NCBI RefSeq assembly: GCF_019219065.1
Contig: NZ_JAHUWK010000001.1
Location: forward strand, 682,001 to 746,000
DNA length: 64,000 nt
Direction of reading: 5' to 3'
From: Duganella sp. sic0402
GTDB lineage: Bacteria; Pseudomonadota; Gammaproteobacteria; Burkholderiales; Burkholderiaceae_D
In this document: positions 40,800 through 50,102 of the stretch, in pieces
How the letters are laid out: every line of letters starts with the position of its first letter
Numbering within the stretch: position 1 is the stretch's first letter
Program-made: the position numbers and the translations under genes
Notes under the pieces: model-generated
What the model saw: only the letters and a program-made list of their open reading frames with translations
Databases searched by the model: none
What the model was told of the DNA's origin: nothing

Positions 40800-43205
40800 A
40801 TGCTTATATGGATAATCGCGGCCGTGCTGGCCGCCATCGTCATCATCATCTTCGCGGCCGCACCAGTGCGCCGCAGTCTGATCACACCTTCTATCTATGC
40901 GCTGTTCAAGCGCATTCTGCCGCCGATGTCGGATACCGAGCGCGATGCGCTGGAGGCCGGCACCACCTGGTGGGACGCCGATCTGTTCTCCGGCCGTCCG
41001 GACTGGAAAAAATTCCTCAAGCTGCCGCCGCCGACGCTGACTGCCGAGGAACGCGCTTTCATGGACAATGAAGTGCGCCAGCTGTGCGAGATGGTGGATG
41101 ACTGGGAAGCTACGCAAGTCTGGCAAGGTCTGCCTGCCGCAGCCTGGCAGTTTGCGCGCGACAAGGGCTTCCTTGGCATGATCATCCCCAAGCATTACGG
41201 CGGCAAGGCTTTCTCGGCTTATATGCACTCCCAGGTGGTCATGATGCTGTCGACGCGCTGCTCGGCGCTGGCGGTGCAGGTGATGGTGCCCAACTCGCTG
41301 GGGCCGGCCGAACTGCTGCTGCACTACGGCACCGATCAGCAAAAAGACTATTACTTGCCGCGCCTGGCTAAAGGCGAGGAGATCCCCTGCTTCGCGCTGA
41401 CCAGTCCATACGCCGGCTCCGATGCGGCCGCGATTCCAGACACGGGCGTGGTCTGCATGGGCCAGCATGAAGGACGCGAAACCCTTGGACTGCGCGTCAG
41501 CTGGAACAAGCGCTACATCACGCTGGGACCGATCGCCACTCTGCTTGGCCTGGCTTTCCGCGTCGAAGACCCTGATGGTCTGCTAGCGCCGGACACCAAG
41601 CCGGGTATCAGCTGCGCGCTGATTCCGGCAAATCATCCCGGCGTGGTGATCGGGCGCCGCCATTGGCCGCTGAACGCCGTGTTTCAGAACGGCCCGACCA
41701 GCGGCAAGGATGTCTTCATTCCGATGGAGTGGATCATCGGCGGCCCGCAGCAAATCGGCAAAGGCTGGCGCATGCTGATGGAATGCCTGGCGGCCGGCCG
41801 GGCAATTTCGCTGCCCTCGGCCAGTGTTGGCACCGCCAAGCTGGCGGTGCGCGGCACCAGCGCCTATTGCGCCATCCGCCGCCAGTTCAATACCGCCATC
41901 GGCAAGTTCGAGGGTGTCCAGGAAGCGCTGGCCCGCATGGGCGCCAACCTCTACATGATGGATGCGGCGCGGCGGCTATCCGCGCTGGCGGTGGACCTGG
42001 GCGAGAAGCCGGCGGTCATCTCCGCCATCGCCAAATACCATGTGACCGAGCGTGGCCGCGAGGTGGTCAATGACGGCATGGACATCCTCGGCGGCAAAGG
42101 CATCTGTATGGGACCGTCCAACTTCCTGGCGCGCGCCTACCAGCAGATTCCGATCGCCATCACGGTCGAAGGCGCGAACATCCTGACCCGCTGCCTGATC
42201 ATCTTCGGCCAGGGCGCCATCCGCGCCCATCCCTATGTGCTGAAAGAAATGCGCTCCACGGCGGACAGCGACCAGCAGCGCGGCCTGAAAGATTTCGACG
42301 CTGCATTTTTTGGCCACATGCGCTTCACCATTGCCAATTCCGTGCGCGCCCTGTGGTACAGCCTGACCGGCGGCATTAGCGCGCCCGTGCCTAAGGGCGC
42401 TGCCAGCGAAATGGCGCCCTACTACCGCGCCGTCGGCCGCCTGTCGACCGTGTTTGCGCTGATGACCGACCTGTCGATGTTCACCCTGGGCGGCGACCTG
42501 AAGCGCCGCGAGCGCATTTCCTCGCGCCTCGGCGACGCGCTGTCGATGCTGTATCTGATCAGCGCCGCGCTGAAGCGCTACGAGGACGAAGGGCGCCAGG
42601 AAAAAGACGCGCCTTATGTGCACTGGTCGGTGCGCGACGCGCTATGCAAGGCCCAGGATGCGCTGGACGGCGTGCTGGCCAACTTCCCGAGCCGCCCTGC
42701 CGCACTGCTGGCCCGCCTGCTGGCCTTCCCGTTTGGACTACCGTACGCGCCGCCATCGGACAAGATCGGCGCCCAGATCGCCACCGCCATGCAAACCCAC
42801 GACGGCGCGCGCGAGCGGCTGCTGGCCGGCAGCTTCCTGGCCGATGATTTGCGCGATCCGGTCGCTTGCGGCGAGCTGGCATTCGGTTTGATTAGCCTGG
42901 TGGAAGACATCGAACGCCGTCTCAAGCCCGCTATCAAGGAAGGCAAGCTGCCGCCAGTTCCGCAGAGCCTGCCTGACATGGAGAACTGGATCGCCGCCGC
43001 CGCCGCGCAGGGCCTGGTGATGCCGGAAGAGCGCCGCGCCATGTCCGACTTTGCCCGTTATACGGACCTGTCAGTGCACGTCGACGACTTCCCTCCGGAT
43101 CTGAATGCCGCAGCAGACGCCAGCAAGCGCCGGCAGATGGCACCGCCAGCAGGTGGTCGCGTTACTGCGGCTGAGGAAGCAGCGCCTTCAGCTCGTCCTC
43201 TGTAA
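40800..43205 (+). CDS. fadE: acyl-CoA dehydrogenase FadE
   Basis: An 801-residue protein matching the long FadE type: an N-terminal membrane segment (about 2-25), then the acyl-CoA dehydrogenase core ('GFLGMIIPKHYGGKAFSAY', 'PCFALTSPYAGSDAAA', 'GKDVFIPMEWIIGG', 'GISAPVP') and the extra C-terminal domain typical of FadE. It catalyses the first FAD-dependent step of fatty-acid beta-oxidation at the inner membrane. AGGAGA lies 6 bases before the ATG. The 3' end overlaps the convergent DUF455 gene by 44 bases. Confidence 0.95.
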   Translation: MLIWIIAAVLAAIVIIIFAAAPVRRSLITPSIYALFKRILPPMSDTERDALEAGTTWWDADLFSGRPDWKKFLKLPPPTLTAEERAFMDNEVRQLCEMVDDWEATQVWQGLPAAAWQFARDKGFLGMIIPKHYGGKAFSAYMHSQVVMMLSTRCSALAVQVMVPNSLGPAELLLHYGTDQQKDYYLPRLAKGEEIPCFALTSPYAGSDAAAIPDTGVVCMGQHEGRETLGLRVSWNKRYITLGPIATLLGLAFRVEDPDGLLAPDTKPGISCALIPANHPGVVIGRRHWPLNAVFQNGPTSGKDVFIPMEWIIGGPQQIGKGWRMLMECLAAGRAISLPSASVGTAKLAVRGTSAYCAIRRQFNTAIGKFEGVQEALARMGANLYMMDAARRLSALAVDLGEKPAVISAIAKYHVTERGREVVNDGMDILGGKGICMGPSNFLARAYQQIPIAITVEGANILTRCLIIFGQGAIRAHPYVLKEMRSTADSDQQRGLKDFDAAFFGHMRFTIANSVRALWYSLTGGISAPVPKGAASEMAPYYRAVGRLSTVFALMTDLSMFTLGGDLKRRERISSRLGDALSMLYLISAALKRYEDEGRQEKDAPYVHWSVRDALCKAQDALDGVLANFPSRPAALLARLLAFPFGLPYAPPSDKIGAQIATAMQTHDGARERLLAGSFLADDLRDPVACGELAFGLISLVEDIERRLKPAIKEGKLPPVPQSLPDMENWIAAAAAQGLVMPEERRAMSDFARYTDLSVHVDDFPPDLNAAADASKRRQMAPPAGGRVTAAEEAAPSARPL

Positions 43206-43971
43206 AACCGGCCTGGCGCCGCGCTTCCAGATTGAATGGACCGCGCGGCGTTGGGGCGTTGTACTGGCGCGCCAGTTCGGCATAGGTTGGGATGAGTTCC
43301 AGACCGCGCTGGCGGCACAGGTAGCCATACCAGCGGTTGCCGATCTCGACGTGGCCAATTTCATCGCGCAGGATGATGTCCAGAATCGCGGCGGCCTGCT
43401 TGTCGCCGGCCTGGAATAGCTTGGCGCGCAGTGGTGGATTAGCGTCCAGCCCGCGCGCTTCCAGCGTGCGCGGCACCAGCGCCATGCGCGCCAGCACGTC
43501 GTCACAGGTTTTTTCGACCATCTCCCATAGACTGTCGTGCGCGATGAAAGCGCCGTAGCTGTAGCCCAGCGCCAGCAAGTGGTCTTGCAACAGCGAGAAA
43601 TGGTAGGCCTCTTCCTTGGCCACTTGCAGCCAGTCGGTGTAGTACCCGGCCGGCAGGTCTGGGAAACGCCAGATGGCGTCCAGCGCCAGGTTGATGGCGT
43701 TGAATTCGATGTGCGCCAGCGCGTGGATCAGCATCGCCCTGCCCTCCGCTGTGTTCATCGCACGGCGGCCCACTTGCAGCGGCGGCACCAGTTCCGGCCG
43801 GTCCGGCCGGCCTGGAATCGCAGCTGTTGAGGACAGCGTGGCGTGCGGATCAGGCAGGCAAGCACCGTCCTGCGACGCAAGCGCCATGGCGTATACCGCC
43901 GCTACTTTGGCCGCTGGCGCCGGTTCGATCAGGCATTCCAGCGCGCGGGCGCGGAGTTCAACTACAGCCAT
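43162..43971 (-). CDS. DUF455 ferritin-like protein
   Basis: A 269-residue protein of the DUF455 family, a ferritin-like four-helix fold related to MiaE-type diiron proteins. Iron-ligand-like Glu/His sites are visible: 'LIHALAHIEFNAINLALDAI', 'KEEAYHFSLLQDHLLALGY' and 'ILRDEIGHVEIGNRWYGYLC'. The usual substrate is not established. The ATG at 43971 is preceded by GGAAAG; a longer frame from 44010 has no ribosome site. It is convergent with fadE. Confidence 0.88.
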   Translation of the reverse strand: MAVVELRARALECLIEPAPAAKVAAVYAMALASQDGACLPDPHATLSSTAAIPGRPDRPELVPPLQVGRRAMNTAEGRAMLIHALAHIEFNAINLALDAIWRFPDLPAGYYTDWLQVAKEEAYHFSLLQDHLLALGYSYGAFIAHDSLWEMVEKTCDDVLARMALVPRTLEARGLDANPPLRAKLFQAGDKQAAAILDIILRDEIGHVEIGNRWYGYLCRQRGLELIPTYAELARQYNAPTPRGPFNLEARRQAGFTEDELKALLPQPQ

Positions 43972-44147
43972 ACTGTTCTTTCCAATTTCACGAGGGCGAT
44001 AGTTTAACACTAGGTTCTTGCGGAACTCAGTGCTGTCCTACAGGCACACCGCACGCGCACCTATACCTCAACTGTCGCGTGACACGCATCATGACGGCTG
44101 TCACCGCGTTACCAACACGGGACCTTACCAACCATCTGGAGACCATC

Positions 44148-44678
44148 ATGAGCTATCTCGACCGCGACACCTATGGCATCTATCGCAACGATAACTACGT
44201 CGATACCGACGATACAGGCCCAGGCCCACGTCTGATGGGCGCCGATACCCTGATCGGCGAAGATGTCTACAACCGCCAGGACGAGGACCTGGGCGACATC
44301 AAGGAAATCATGCTGGACATGCGCAGCGGCGAAGTTGCCTATGCCGTGCTGTCCTTCGGCGGCTGGATGGGCATGGGCGACAAGCTGTTCGCCGTGCCTT
44401 GGCAGGCGCTGCAACTGGACACCGTCAACAAGCGCTTCCTGCTGGACGTGTCCAAAGAGCACCTGAAAAACGCGCCTGGTTTCGACAAGGACAATTGGCC
44501 GGACATGGCCAGCACCGAGTTCAACACCCAGCTGCATGACTTCTACGGCACCCAGCAGAACATCCCCGGCGGCGTGACGTCCACCGGCAGCGTGATGAGC
44601 AGCGGCAGCGGCAGCCTGCAAAGCGATCCAGGCTACGGCAGCAGCATCGGCTCAGGCAGCGGCAATCTGTCCCGCTAA
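44148..44678 (+). CDS. PRC-barrel domain protein
   Basis: A 176-residue protein. The PRC-barrel (about 25-105) shows 'DTLIGEDVYNRQDEDLGDIKEIMLDMRSGEVAYAVLSFGGWMGMGDKLFAVPW', the usual pattern. The C-terminus is a Gly/Ser-rich tail (SGSGSLQSDPGYGSSIGSGS). The ATG at 44148 has CTGGAG 7 bases upstream. PRC-barrel proteins of this kind are often stress-related; the function here is unknown. Confidence 0.88.
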   Translation: MSYLDRDTYGIYRNDNYVDTDDTGPGPRLMGADTLIGEDVYNRQDEDLGDIKEIMLDMRSGEVAYAVLSFGGWMGMGDKLFAVPWQALQLDTVNKRFLLDVSKEHLKNAPGFDKDNWPDMASTEFNTQLHDFYGTQQNIPGGVTSTGSVMSSGSGSLQSDPGYGSSIGSGSGNLSR

Positions 44679-44776
44679 GTAGCACGTTTAAAAGGTAATC
44701 CTGCACCAAAATCGGGCATTCCCATTGGCACGTTTCTTGATAGAAGAGTAATCGTGCACAACTGGGAATGTTCGAT

Positions 44777-46207
44777 ATGGCAAAATTCTTCAATGAAATG
44801 ACCGCAGACGGCCTGGCCCACACTGCCAGCGCCGAAGTCCGTGAACACTACCGCGAGTTCTGCGGCTGGCTGCAACGCCAGTCACAGGAAACCATCGAGC
44901 GCAAGCGCGCCGAGGCGGACCTGACCTTTCGCCGGGTCGGCATCACGTTTGCCGTGTATGGCGACGATGCCGGTACTGAACGGCTGATTCCCTTCGATAC
45001 CATTCCCCGGATTATTCCGGCGGCCGAGTGGAAGCAGCTGCAAACCGGGCTGGTGCAGCGCGTTAAGGCGCTGAATATGTTCATCCACGATATTTATCAC
45101 GACCAGAACATCATCAAGGCCGGCATTATTCCTGCCGAGCAGATTTATAAAAACGCGCAATACCGGCCCGAGATGCAAGGCATCAATGTGGCATCAGATA
45201 TCTACGCCCACATCGCTGGCGTGGATATTGTGCGCGCCGGCCAGGGCGAATTCTATGTGCTGGAAGATAATTTGCGCGTGCCGTCCGGCGTTTCCTACAT
45301 GCTTGAAGACCGCAAGATGATGATGCGGCTGTTCCCGGAGCTGTTTGCCCGCAACAAGATCGCGCCGGTCGATCATTATCCGGACATGCTGCTGGATAAT
45401 CTGCGTTCGGTGGCGCCGATGGGCATCAACGATCCCACCGTGGTGGTGATGACGCCGGGCATGTATAACTCGGCCTATTTCGAGCACGCCTTCCTGGCGC
45501 AGCAGATGGGCGTGGAGCTGGTGGAAGGCAAGGATCTGTTCGTCAGCGATAACACGGTGTTCATGCGTACCACCCGCGGTCCGAAGCGGGTGGATGTGAT
45601 TTACCGCCGCCTGGACGACGATTTCCTCGACCCGCTGGCGTTCCGCCCGGATTCTTCACTTGGCGTGCCGGGGTTGTTGTCAGTCTACCGCGCAGGCCGC
45701 GTCACGCTGGCGAACGCCATCGGCACCGGCGTGGCCGACGACAAGTCCATCTATCCCTATGTGCCGGACATGATCAAGTTTTACCTGTCCGAAGAGCCGG
45801 TGCTGAATAATGTGCCGACCTACCAGTGCCGCCGAAAAGAAGATCTGGCCTACACGCTGGCCAATCTGCCGGACCTGGTGGTCAAGGAAGTCCACGGCGC
45901 GGGCGGCTACGGCATGCTGGTCGGTCCGGCCTCGACCAGGGCGCAGATCGAAGATTTCCGCCAGCGGCTGATCGCCCGCCCGGACGGCTACATCGCCCAG
46001 CCGACGCTAGCCCTGTCCGCCTGCCCCACTTATGTCGACAGCGGCATCGCGCCGCGCCACATTGACTTGCGGCCGTTCGTCCTGTCCGGCAAGACGATTT
46101 CCATGGTGCCAGGCGGCCTGACCCGCGTAGCGCTGCAGGAAGGCTCGCTGGTGGTGAATTCGTCGCAAGGCGGCGGCACCAAAGACACCTGGATACTGGA
46201 GAAATAA
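44777..46207 (+). CDS. circularly permuted ATP-grasp type 2 protein
   Basis: A 476-residue protein of the DUF404/DUF407 (circularly permuted ATP-grasp) family: 'FDTIPRIIPAAEWKQLQTGLVQRVKALNMF', 'VLEDNLRVPSGVSYMLEDRKMM' and a C-terminal 'KDTWILEK'. The predicted role is ATP-dependent peptide or amide ligation. The ATG at 44777 has GGGA nine bases upstream; an ATG at 44768 abuts that site and is less likely. It opens a four-gene cluster with alpha-E, transglutaminase and Anbu genes, a partnership known from comparative genomics and thought to make or turn over a peptide tag. Confidence 0.92.
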   Translation: MAKFFNEMTADGLAHTASAEVREHYREFCGWLQRQSQETIERKRAEADLTFRRVGITFAVYGDDAGTERLIPFDTIPRIIPAAEWKQLQTGLVQRVKALNMFIHDIYHDQNIIKAGIIPAEQIYKNAQYRPEMQGINVASDIYAHIAGVDIVRAGQGEFYVLEDNLRVPSGVSYMLEDRKMMMRLFPELFARNKIAPVDHYPDMLLDNLRSVAPMGINDPTVVVMTPGMYNSAYFEHAFLAQQMGVELVEGKDLFVSDNTVFMRTTRGPKRVDVIYRRLDDDFLDPLAFRPDSSLGVPGLLSVYRAGRVTLANAIGTGVADDKSIYPYVPDMIKFYLSEEPVLNNVPTYQCRRKEDLAYTLANLPDLVVKEVHGAGGYGMLVGPASTRAQIEDFRQRLIARPDGYIAQPTLALSACPTYVDSGIAPRHIDLRPFVLSGKTISMVPGGLTRVALQEGSLVVNSSQGGGTKDTWILEK

Positions 46208-46209
46208 TC

Positions 46210-47157
46210 ATGCTGAGCCGAACCGCAGACCATTTGTTCTGGATGGCGCGCTATACCGAGCGCGCCGAAAACACCGCGCGCATGCTGGATGTCAACGTGC
46301 AGACCTCGATGCTGCCGCAGTCCGACGCGGAAAACGCCCAGGGCTGGCGTGCCCTGCTCGGCATCTCCGAGCTGCAATATGCGTTCAATCAAAAGTACCA
46401 GTCGCTGGAAGGCCGCGAAGTGATCGATTTCATGGTGCGCGATCCAGACAATTCATCGTCGATTGTTGCCTGTCTGACGCAAGCGCGCGAAAACGCCCGC
46501 GCCGTGCGCGGCACGCTGACCACCGAAGTGTGGGAGATTCAGAACCAGACCTGGCTCGACATGCAGCGCCGCCTGAAAAGCGATCTGCTGGAAACCGATC
46601 CCAGCAAATTCTTCGAATGGGTCAAGTACCGCTCCCACCTGTCGCGTGGCGTTACGCTGGGCACCATGCTGCGCGACGAGGCGGTGCATTTCATTCGTCT
46701 CGGCACCTTCCTGGAAAGGGCCGACAACACCGCCCGCATCCTGGACGTCAAATACCATGGCGGCGCGGCGGAAAGCGGCGAAAACATGAGCCAGCGCGAC
46801 TTTTATTACTGGGGCGCGATGCTGCGCTCGGTGTCCGGCTTTGAAATCTACCGCAAGGTGTATCGCGACGTGATTACCCCGGCGCGTATCGCCGAGCTGC
46901 TGATACTGCGCGGCGATATGCCGCGCTCGCTGCTGGCCTGCATGGACGAGGTGGTGCAGAACCTGCATGCAGTGCGCAATGATGTATCCGCCGACACCGA
47001 ACGCTTCGCCGGCCGCCTACGCGCCGAGCTGCAATTCGGCAAAATCGACGACATTCTGGCGGAAGGACTGCACGACACCTTGACCCGTTTCCTGGCCGAC
47101 ATTTACGAGCTGGGCAACCGCGTCAGCCGCGATTTTCTCGTGCCGCTGGCCGCTTAA
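46210..47157 (+). CDS. alpha-E domain protein (DUF403)
   Basis: A 315-residue, mostly helical protein of the alpha-E (DUF403) family, starting 'MLSRTADHLFWMARYTERAENTARMLDV'. This phrase, and 'FIRLGTFLERADNTARILDVKYH' later, are the conserved repeats. It follows the ATP-grasp gene by two bases (GGAGA eight bases before the ATG), so the two are co-translated. Its biochemical job is unknown; it always accompanies the ATP-grasp and transglutaminase. Confidence 0.92.
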   Translation: MLSRTADHLFWMARYTERAENTARMLDVNVQTSMLPQSDAENAQGWRALLGISELQYAFNQKYQSLEGREVIDFMVRDPDNSSSIVACLTQARENARAVRGTLTTEVWEIQNQTWLDMQRRLKSDLLETDPSKFFEWVKYRSHLSRGVTLGTMLRDEAVHFIRLGTFLERADNTARILDVKYHGGAAESGENMSQRDFYYWGAMLRSVSGFEIYRKVYRDVITPARIAELLILRGDMPRSLLACMDEVVQNLHAVRNDVSADTERFAGRLRAELQFGKIDDILAEGLHDTLTRFLADIYELGNRVSRDFLVPLAA

Positions 47158-47170
47158 GCGAAGGAATCCC

Positions 47171-47971
47171 ATGCGATTAAGCATACGCCATGAAACCCGC
47201 TATACCTACACCCTGCCGCTGGCCTATACCATCCAGCAGCTGCACCTGACGCCGCGCGTCGAGCCGCAGCAACATGTGCTGGCCTGGAACCTGTCTACGC
47301 CCGGCCATGTGCACGCCTATGCGGATGCCTACGGCAACCAGTCGCACATGATGACCATGAACACGCCGCATCAGACGCTGTCCATCGTCGCCAGCGGCGT
47401 GGTCGAGACAGTCGCGCCTGAGGCGGGCCGCATTGTGGCAGACGCACTGTCGCCGCTGGTGTTTACCGTGCCGACCCGGCTGACGGCGGCAACGCCCGGC
47501 ATCCTGGAACTGGCGGCGTCCTGCTTGCCCGACGGAAAGGCAATGACGCGTGACCTGATGTGCCTGGCGGAGCACATCTTTGGTGCAGTCCGGTATCAAA
47601 GCGGTGCGACCGCAGTTTCGACCACTGCCAGCGATGCGCTCGCGCTGGGCCAGGGCGTCTGCCAGGATCACGCCCATCTGTTCCTGGCCTGCTGCCATGC
47701 GCACGGCATTCCGGCGCGCTACGTTTCCGGCTATATCGATCCCGGCAACACTGGCCATGCTGCCAGCCACGCCTGGGTGGATGCCTGGGCCGAGGACCGC
47801 CATTACACCGGCTGGGTCAGCATCGACGTGACCCACGCGCGGCAGATGACGGATGCCTACTGCCGCCTGGCGATCGGCCGTGATTACGACGGTGCGGCGC
47901 CGGTACGCGGCATGCGCCGAGGTGGCGGCGCCGAGTCGCTGAGTGTGGATGTCCAGATCGTGCCCCAATGA
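47171..47971 (+). CDS. transglutaminase-like cysteine peptidase/transferase
   Basis: A 266-residue transglutaminase-family protein. The triad is visible as Cys164 (QGVCQDHAHLF), His200 (SHAWVDAWAE) and Asp219 (SIDVTHAR). An N-terminal beta domain (about 1-100) precedes it, starting 'MRLSIRHETRYTYTLPLAYTIQQLHLTPR', typical of the bacterial family. AAGGA lies 6 bases before the ATG. It is the third gene of the ATP-grasp/alpha-E cluster and lies 41 bases before the Anbu gene. It probably hydrolyses or transfers a peptide-like bond made by the ATP-grasp enzyme. Confidence 0.93.
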   Translation: MRLSIRHETRYTYTLPLAYTIQQLHLTPRVEPQQHVLAWNLSTPGHVHAYADAYGNQSHMMTMNTPHQTLSIVASGVVETVAPEAGRIVADALSPLVFTVPTRLTAATPGILELAASCLPDGKAMTRDLMCLAEHIFGAVRYQSGATAVSTTASDALALGQGVCQDHAHLFLACCHAHGIPARYVSGYIDPGNTGHAASHAWVDAWAEDRHYTGWVSIDVTHARQMTDAYCRLAIGRDYDGAAPVRGMRRGGGAESLSVDVQIVPQ

Positions 47972-48012
47972 GCAGTGTAAAATAATCGGACTTTAATGAT
48001 GAATTTGCAAAG

Positions 48013-48888
48013 ATGACTTACTGTGTGGGCATGCGCCTGAATGCCGGGCTGGTGTTTTTATCCGACTCGCGTACCAACGCGGGCGTGGACCAGGTCGGCA
48101 CGTTCCGCAAGATGAGCGTGTTTGAAATCCCCGGCGACCGCATGATGGTGATGATGACTGCCGGGAATCTGTCGATTTCCCAATCCATACGCCAGCTGGT
48201 GGCTGAACTCAAGAACGAGGATGGCCACAGCATCTGGACCGCACCCAGCCTGTACGACGCGGCGCGCATCCTGGGCGAAGCAGTGCGCCAGGTGCACGTG
48301 CGTGATGCCGAGGCGCTGTCCTCGTTTGGCATTGAGTTCAACGTCAGCATTATTTTTGGTGGCCAGATCAAGGGCGAGCGCTGCCGATTGTTCCAGATTT
48401 ACTCCGCGGGTAACTTTATCGAGTCGCACGACGAGAACAGCTATTTCCAGATTGGCGAGGCCAAATACGGTAAGCCCATCATAGACCGCGTGGTCAGCCC
48501 GGCCACATCGCTGGATGACGCCGCCAAATGCGCGCTGATTTCCATGGACTCCACGCTGCGCTCCAATGTGTCGGTCGGCCTGCCGCTGGACTTGCTGGTG
48601 TACGAAAGCGACAAGCTGGCGGTCAGCCATTTTGTAACAATTGATGAGCGAAACGACTATTTCCAGATGATACGCAACACCTGGGGCCATCAGCTCAAGA
48701 GCGTATTCGAGGGGCTGGAGGCGCCAGTCTGGAATGCCGCGCCTGAAACGCCTGGCAATGTGTTGCATTCCACCAACGCCAGCAGCAAGCCGGTGCGGGT
48801 CGCGCCGCCGACAGCTGTGGCTGCGCGCTCGGCCCCTGCCCTGCCGCTGCAGACCTTGTCTCAGCAATTTTATGACGGGCAACAGTAA
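48013..48888 (+). CDS. Anbu (ancestral proteasome beta-type) peptidase
   Basis: A 291-residue proteasome-fold hydrolase of the Anbu (BPH) type. The N-terminus 'MTYCVGMRLNAGLVFLSDSRTNAGVDQVGTFRKM' fits the family, in which Thr2 becomes the N-terminal nucleophile after Met removal. The rest of the Ntn-hydrolase core follows ('FGGQIKGERCRLFQIYSAGNF'). The last ~60 residues (Ala/Pro-rich) are a variable tail. It completes the ATP-grasp/alpha-E/transglutaminase/Anbu cluster. Confidence 0.93.
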   Translation: MTYCVGMRLNAGLVFLSDSRTNAGVDQVGTFRKMSVFEIPGDRMMVMMTAGNLSISQSIRQLVAELKNEDGHSIWTAPSLYDAARILGEAVRQVHVRDAEALSSFGIEFNVSIIFGGQIKGERCRLFQIYSAGNFIESHDENSYFQIGEAKYGKPIIDRVVSPATSLDDAAKCALISMDSTLRSNVSVGLPLDLLVYESDKLAVSHFVTIDERNDYFQMIRNTWGHQLKSVFEGLEAPVWNAAPETPGNVLHSTNASSKPVRVAPPTAVAARSAPALPLQTLSQQFYDGQQ

Positions 48889-48937
48889 AGTCCTGTCGCG
48901 TGTGATAGGATAAAAACAAGCTGTCACGGAGTCCTGC

Positions 48938-49312
48938 ATGAGCGAAGAAAGCATCTTCTCAGTCGATACCCTGGTGAAGTACATGGGCAATGACGATAAG
49001 GCGGTCGCGATCGTCCATAAAATCGTCCGCGACGCCTGCGTGCCGCGCATGGCGCCGTTTGAGCAGGCCGGCGCGGCGCTGCGCGAAGGACGGCTGCACG
49101 ATGCAGGGAAAATCTTTCATACTGTGCGCGGTTCGATCGGTGCACTCGGCGCCAAGCGGCTGGTTGCCTCTTCGCTCAAACTGGAGCAGGCAATTGCTGA
49201 ACGGGAGACGGCGGCCATTCCTCCGCTGTTTGCGGCAACGGAATCCGAGTATCAGCTGGTCTTGCAGCACGCGGATGACTGGTTGCAACGCAATGCGCCG
49301 CCTGGCGCCTGA
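48938..49312 (+). CDS. small Hpt-domain protein
   Basis: A 124-residue stand-alone Hpt protein. The phosphorylatable His lies in 'KIFHTVRGSIGALGAKRL', and the flanking helices have the expected length. GGAG lies 6 bases before the ATG. It has no kinase or receiver neighbour, so its partner must be elsewhere (the giant hybrid kinase in this window is one candidate). Confidence 0.85.
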   Translation: MSEESIFSVDTLVKYMGNDDKAVAIVHKIVRDACVPRMAPFEQAGAALREGRLHDAGKIFHTVRGSIGALGAKRLVASSLKLEQAIAERETAAIPPLFAATESEYQLVLQHADDWLQRNAPPGA

Positions 49313-49601
49313 TTTACCCTCCATCATTCACGATTTGTGAAGTGCACGATTTGCTGCACTGCACAGCGCACACCCGTCGGCGCAGCGCATTTCGGCGCTA
49401 TTTCCTATTAACGTATCGTTACAATTGTTACCCAGGTTTGCCATCTCTATACGAGTTGCACAAAATCTTCATGCTAATATCGCCAGCACTTGAAGTTCAT
49501 TCCTGTTGAACTTGTGTAAGAGACAATTTGCCAGGACGCAAGTATAATGGTGCGATGCACCGAATGTGGCATGTAAAGTTTTAATCAAGGGTATTTACTT
49601 T
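49313..49601. promoter_or_regulatory. intergenic region upstream of the Sel1-like lipoprotein
   Basis: This 289-base gap is AT-rich in its right half. A consensus -10 TATAAT at 49543-49548 is the only clear promoter element; no -35 at the right distance stands out. A pair of GTTAC sequences nine bases apart lies at 49418-49431. Confidence 0.45.
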
Positions 49602-50030
49602 ATGGAATTATTCAATAAGTCTGGTGTATTGCTGTCTTCCGTGCTGGTCAGTATCGGCGCGCTGATTGCCTGCCAGGCCCAAGAGGATGCGATTCCCTCA
49701 TCGACCGTGATTGAAGCCGCAGCCATGCAAATCGGCCCTTCCGGCCAGCCAGCCGCTGAGCGCCGTCTTCAGGAATGGGCAGATCAAGGCTCGCCGGTCG
49801 CCCAGCGCGAACTGGCGCTGCGCTACCTGTCCAATCCCGACAAGCGCCACGAAGCCATGCAATTGTTTGAACGCGCCGCCAGTGCAGGCGACGCGCAAGC
49901 TGCTGTCGGCCTGGTCGGCATGGGCCATCAGGGCGGCGCGATTATTTCCAGCAGCGGTGCTGGCAATGGTGCGATGAGCGCCGGCCGCGTGATCAAGGAA
50001 GCGGCCACTGCCAACTACATGGCCCGTTAA
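49602..50030 (+). CDS. Sel1-repeat-like small lipoprotein
   Basis: A 142-residue protein. The N-terminal hydrophobic stretch ends in a lipobox (GALIAC), so it is a likely lipoprotein. Residues about 50-115 resemble Sel1-like repeats ('LQEWADQGSPVAQRELALRYL', then 'AMQLFERAASAGDAQAAVGL'). The C-terminus is Gly/Ser-rich. The ATG at 49602 sits after AAGG; an in-frame GTG at 49566 would place extra residues before the signal. A strong terminator follows. Confidence 0.75.
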   Translation: MELFNKSGVLLSSVLVSIGALIACQAQEDAIPSSTVIEAAAMQIGPSGQPAAERRLQEWADQGSPVAQRELALRYLSNPDKRHEAMQLFERAASAGDAQAAVGLVGMGHQGGAIISSSGAGNGAMSAGRVIKEAATANYMAR

Positions 50031-50053
50031 TTGTAACAATACGTAAGTCACTG

Positions 50054-50090
50054 AGCCGCCTCACCTCCCCCGGTGCTGCGGCTTTTTCTT
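50054..50090 (+). terminator. rho-independent terminator before the LysR gene
   Basis: AGCCGC...CACC and GGTG...GCGGCT pair to a long stem with a TCCCCC loop, followed by TTTTTCTTTT. The T-tract ends just before the ribosome site of the LysR gene. Confidence 0.85.
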
Positions 50091-50102
50091 TTGGAGTGAG
50101 GC

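Noticed and set aside
49418..49431. GTTAC-AATT-GTTAC pair as a further site of the eCIS regulator
   Set aside because: It is in AT-rich DNA far from the eCIS genes and lacks the 10-11 base phasing (9 bases), so chance is the better explanation.
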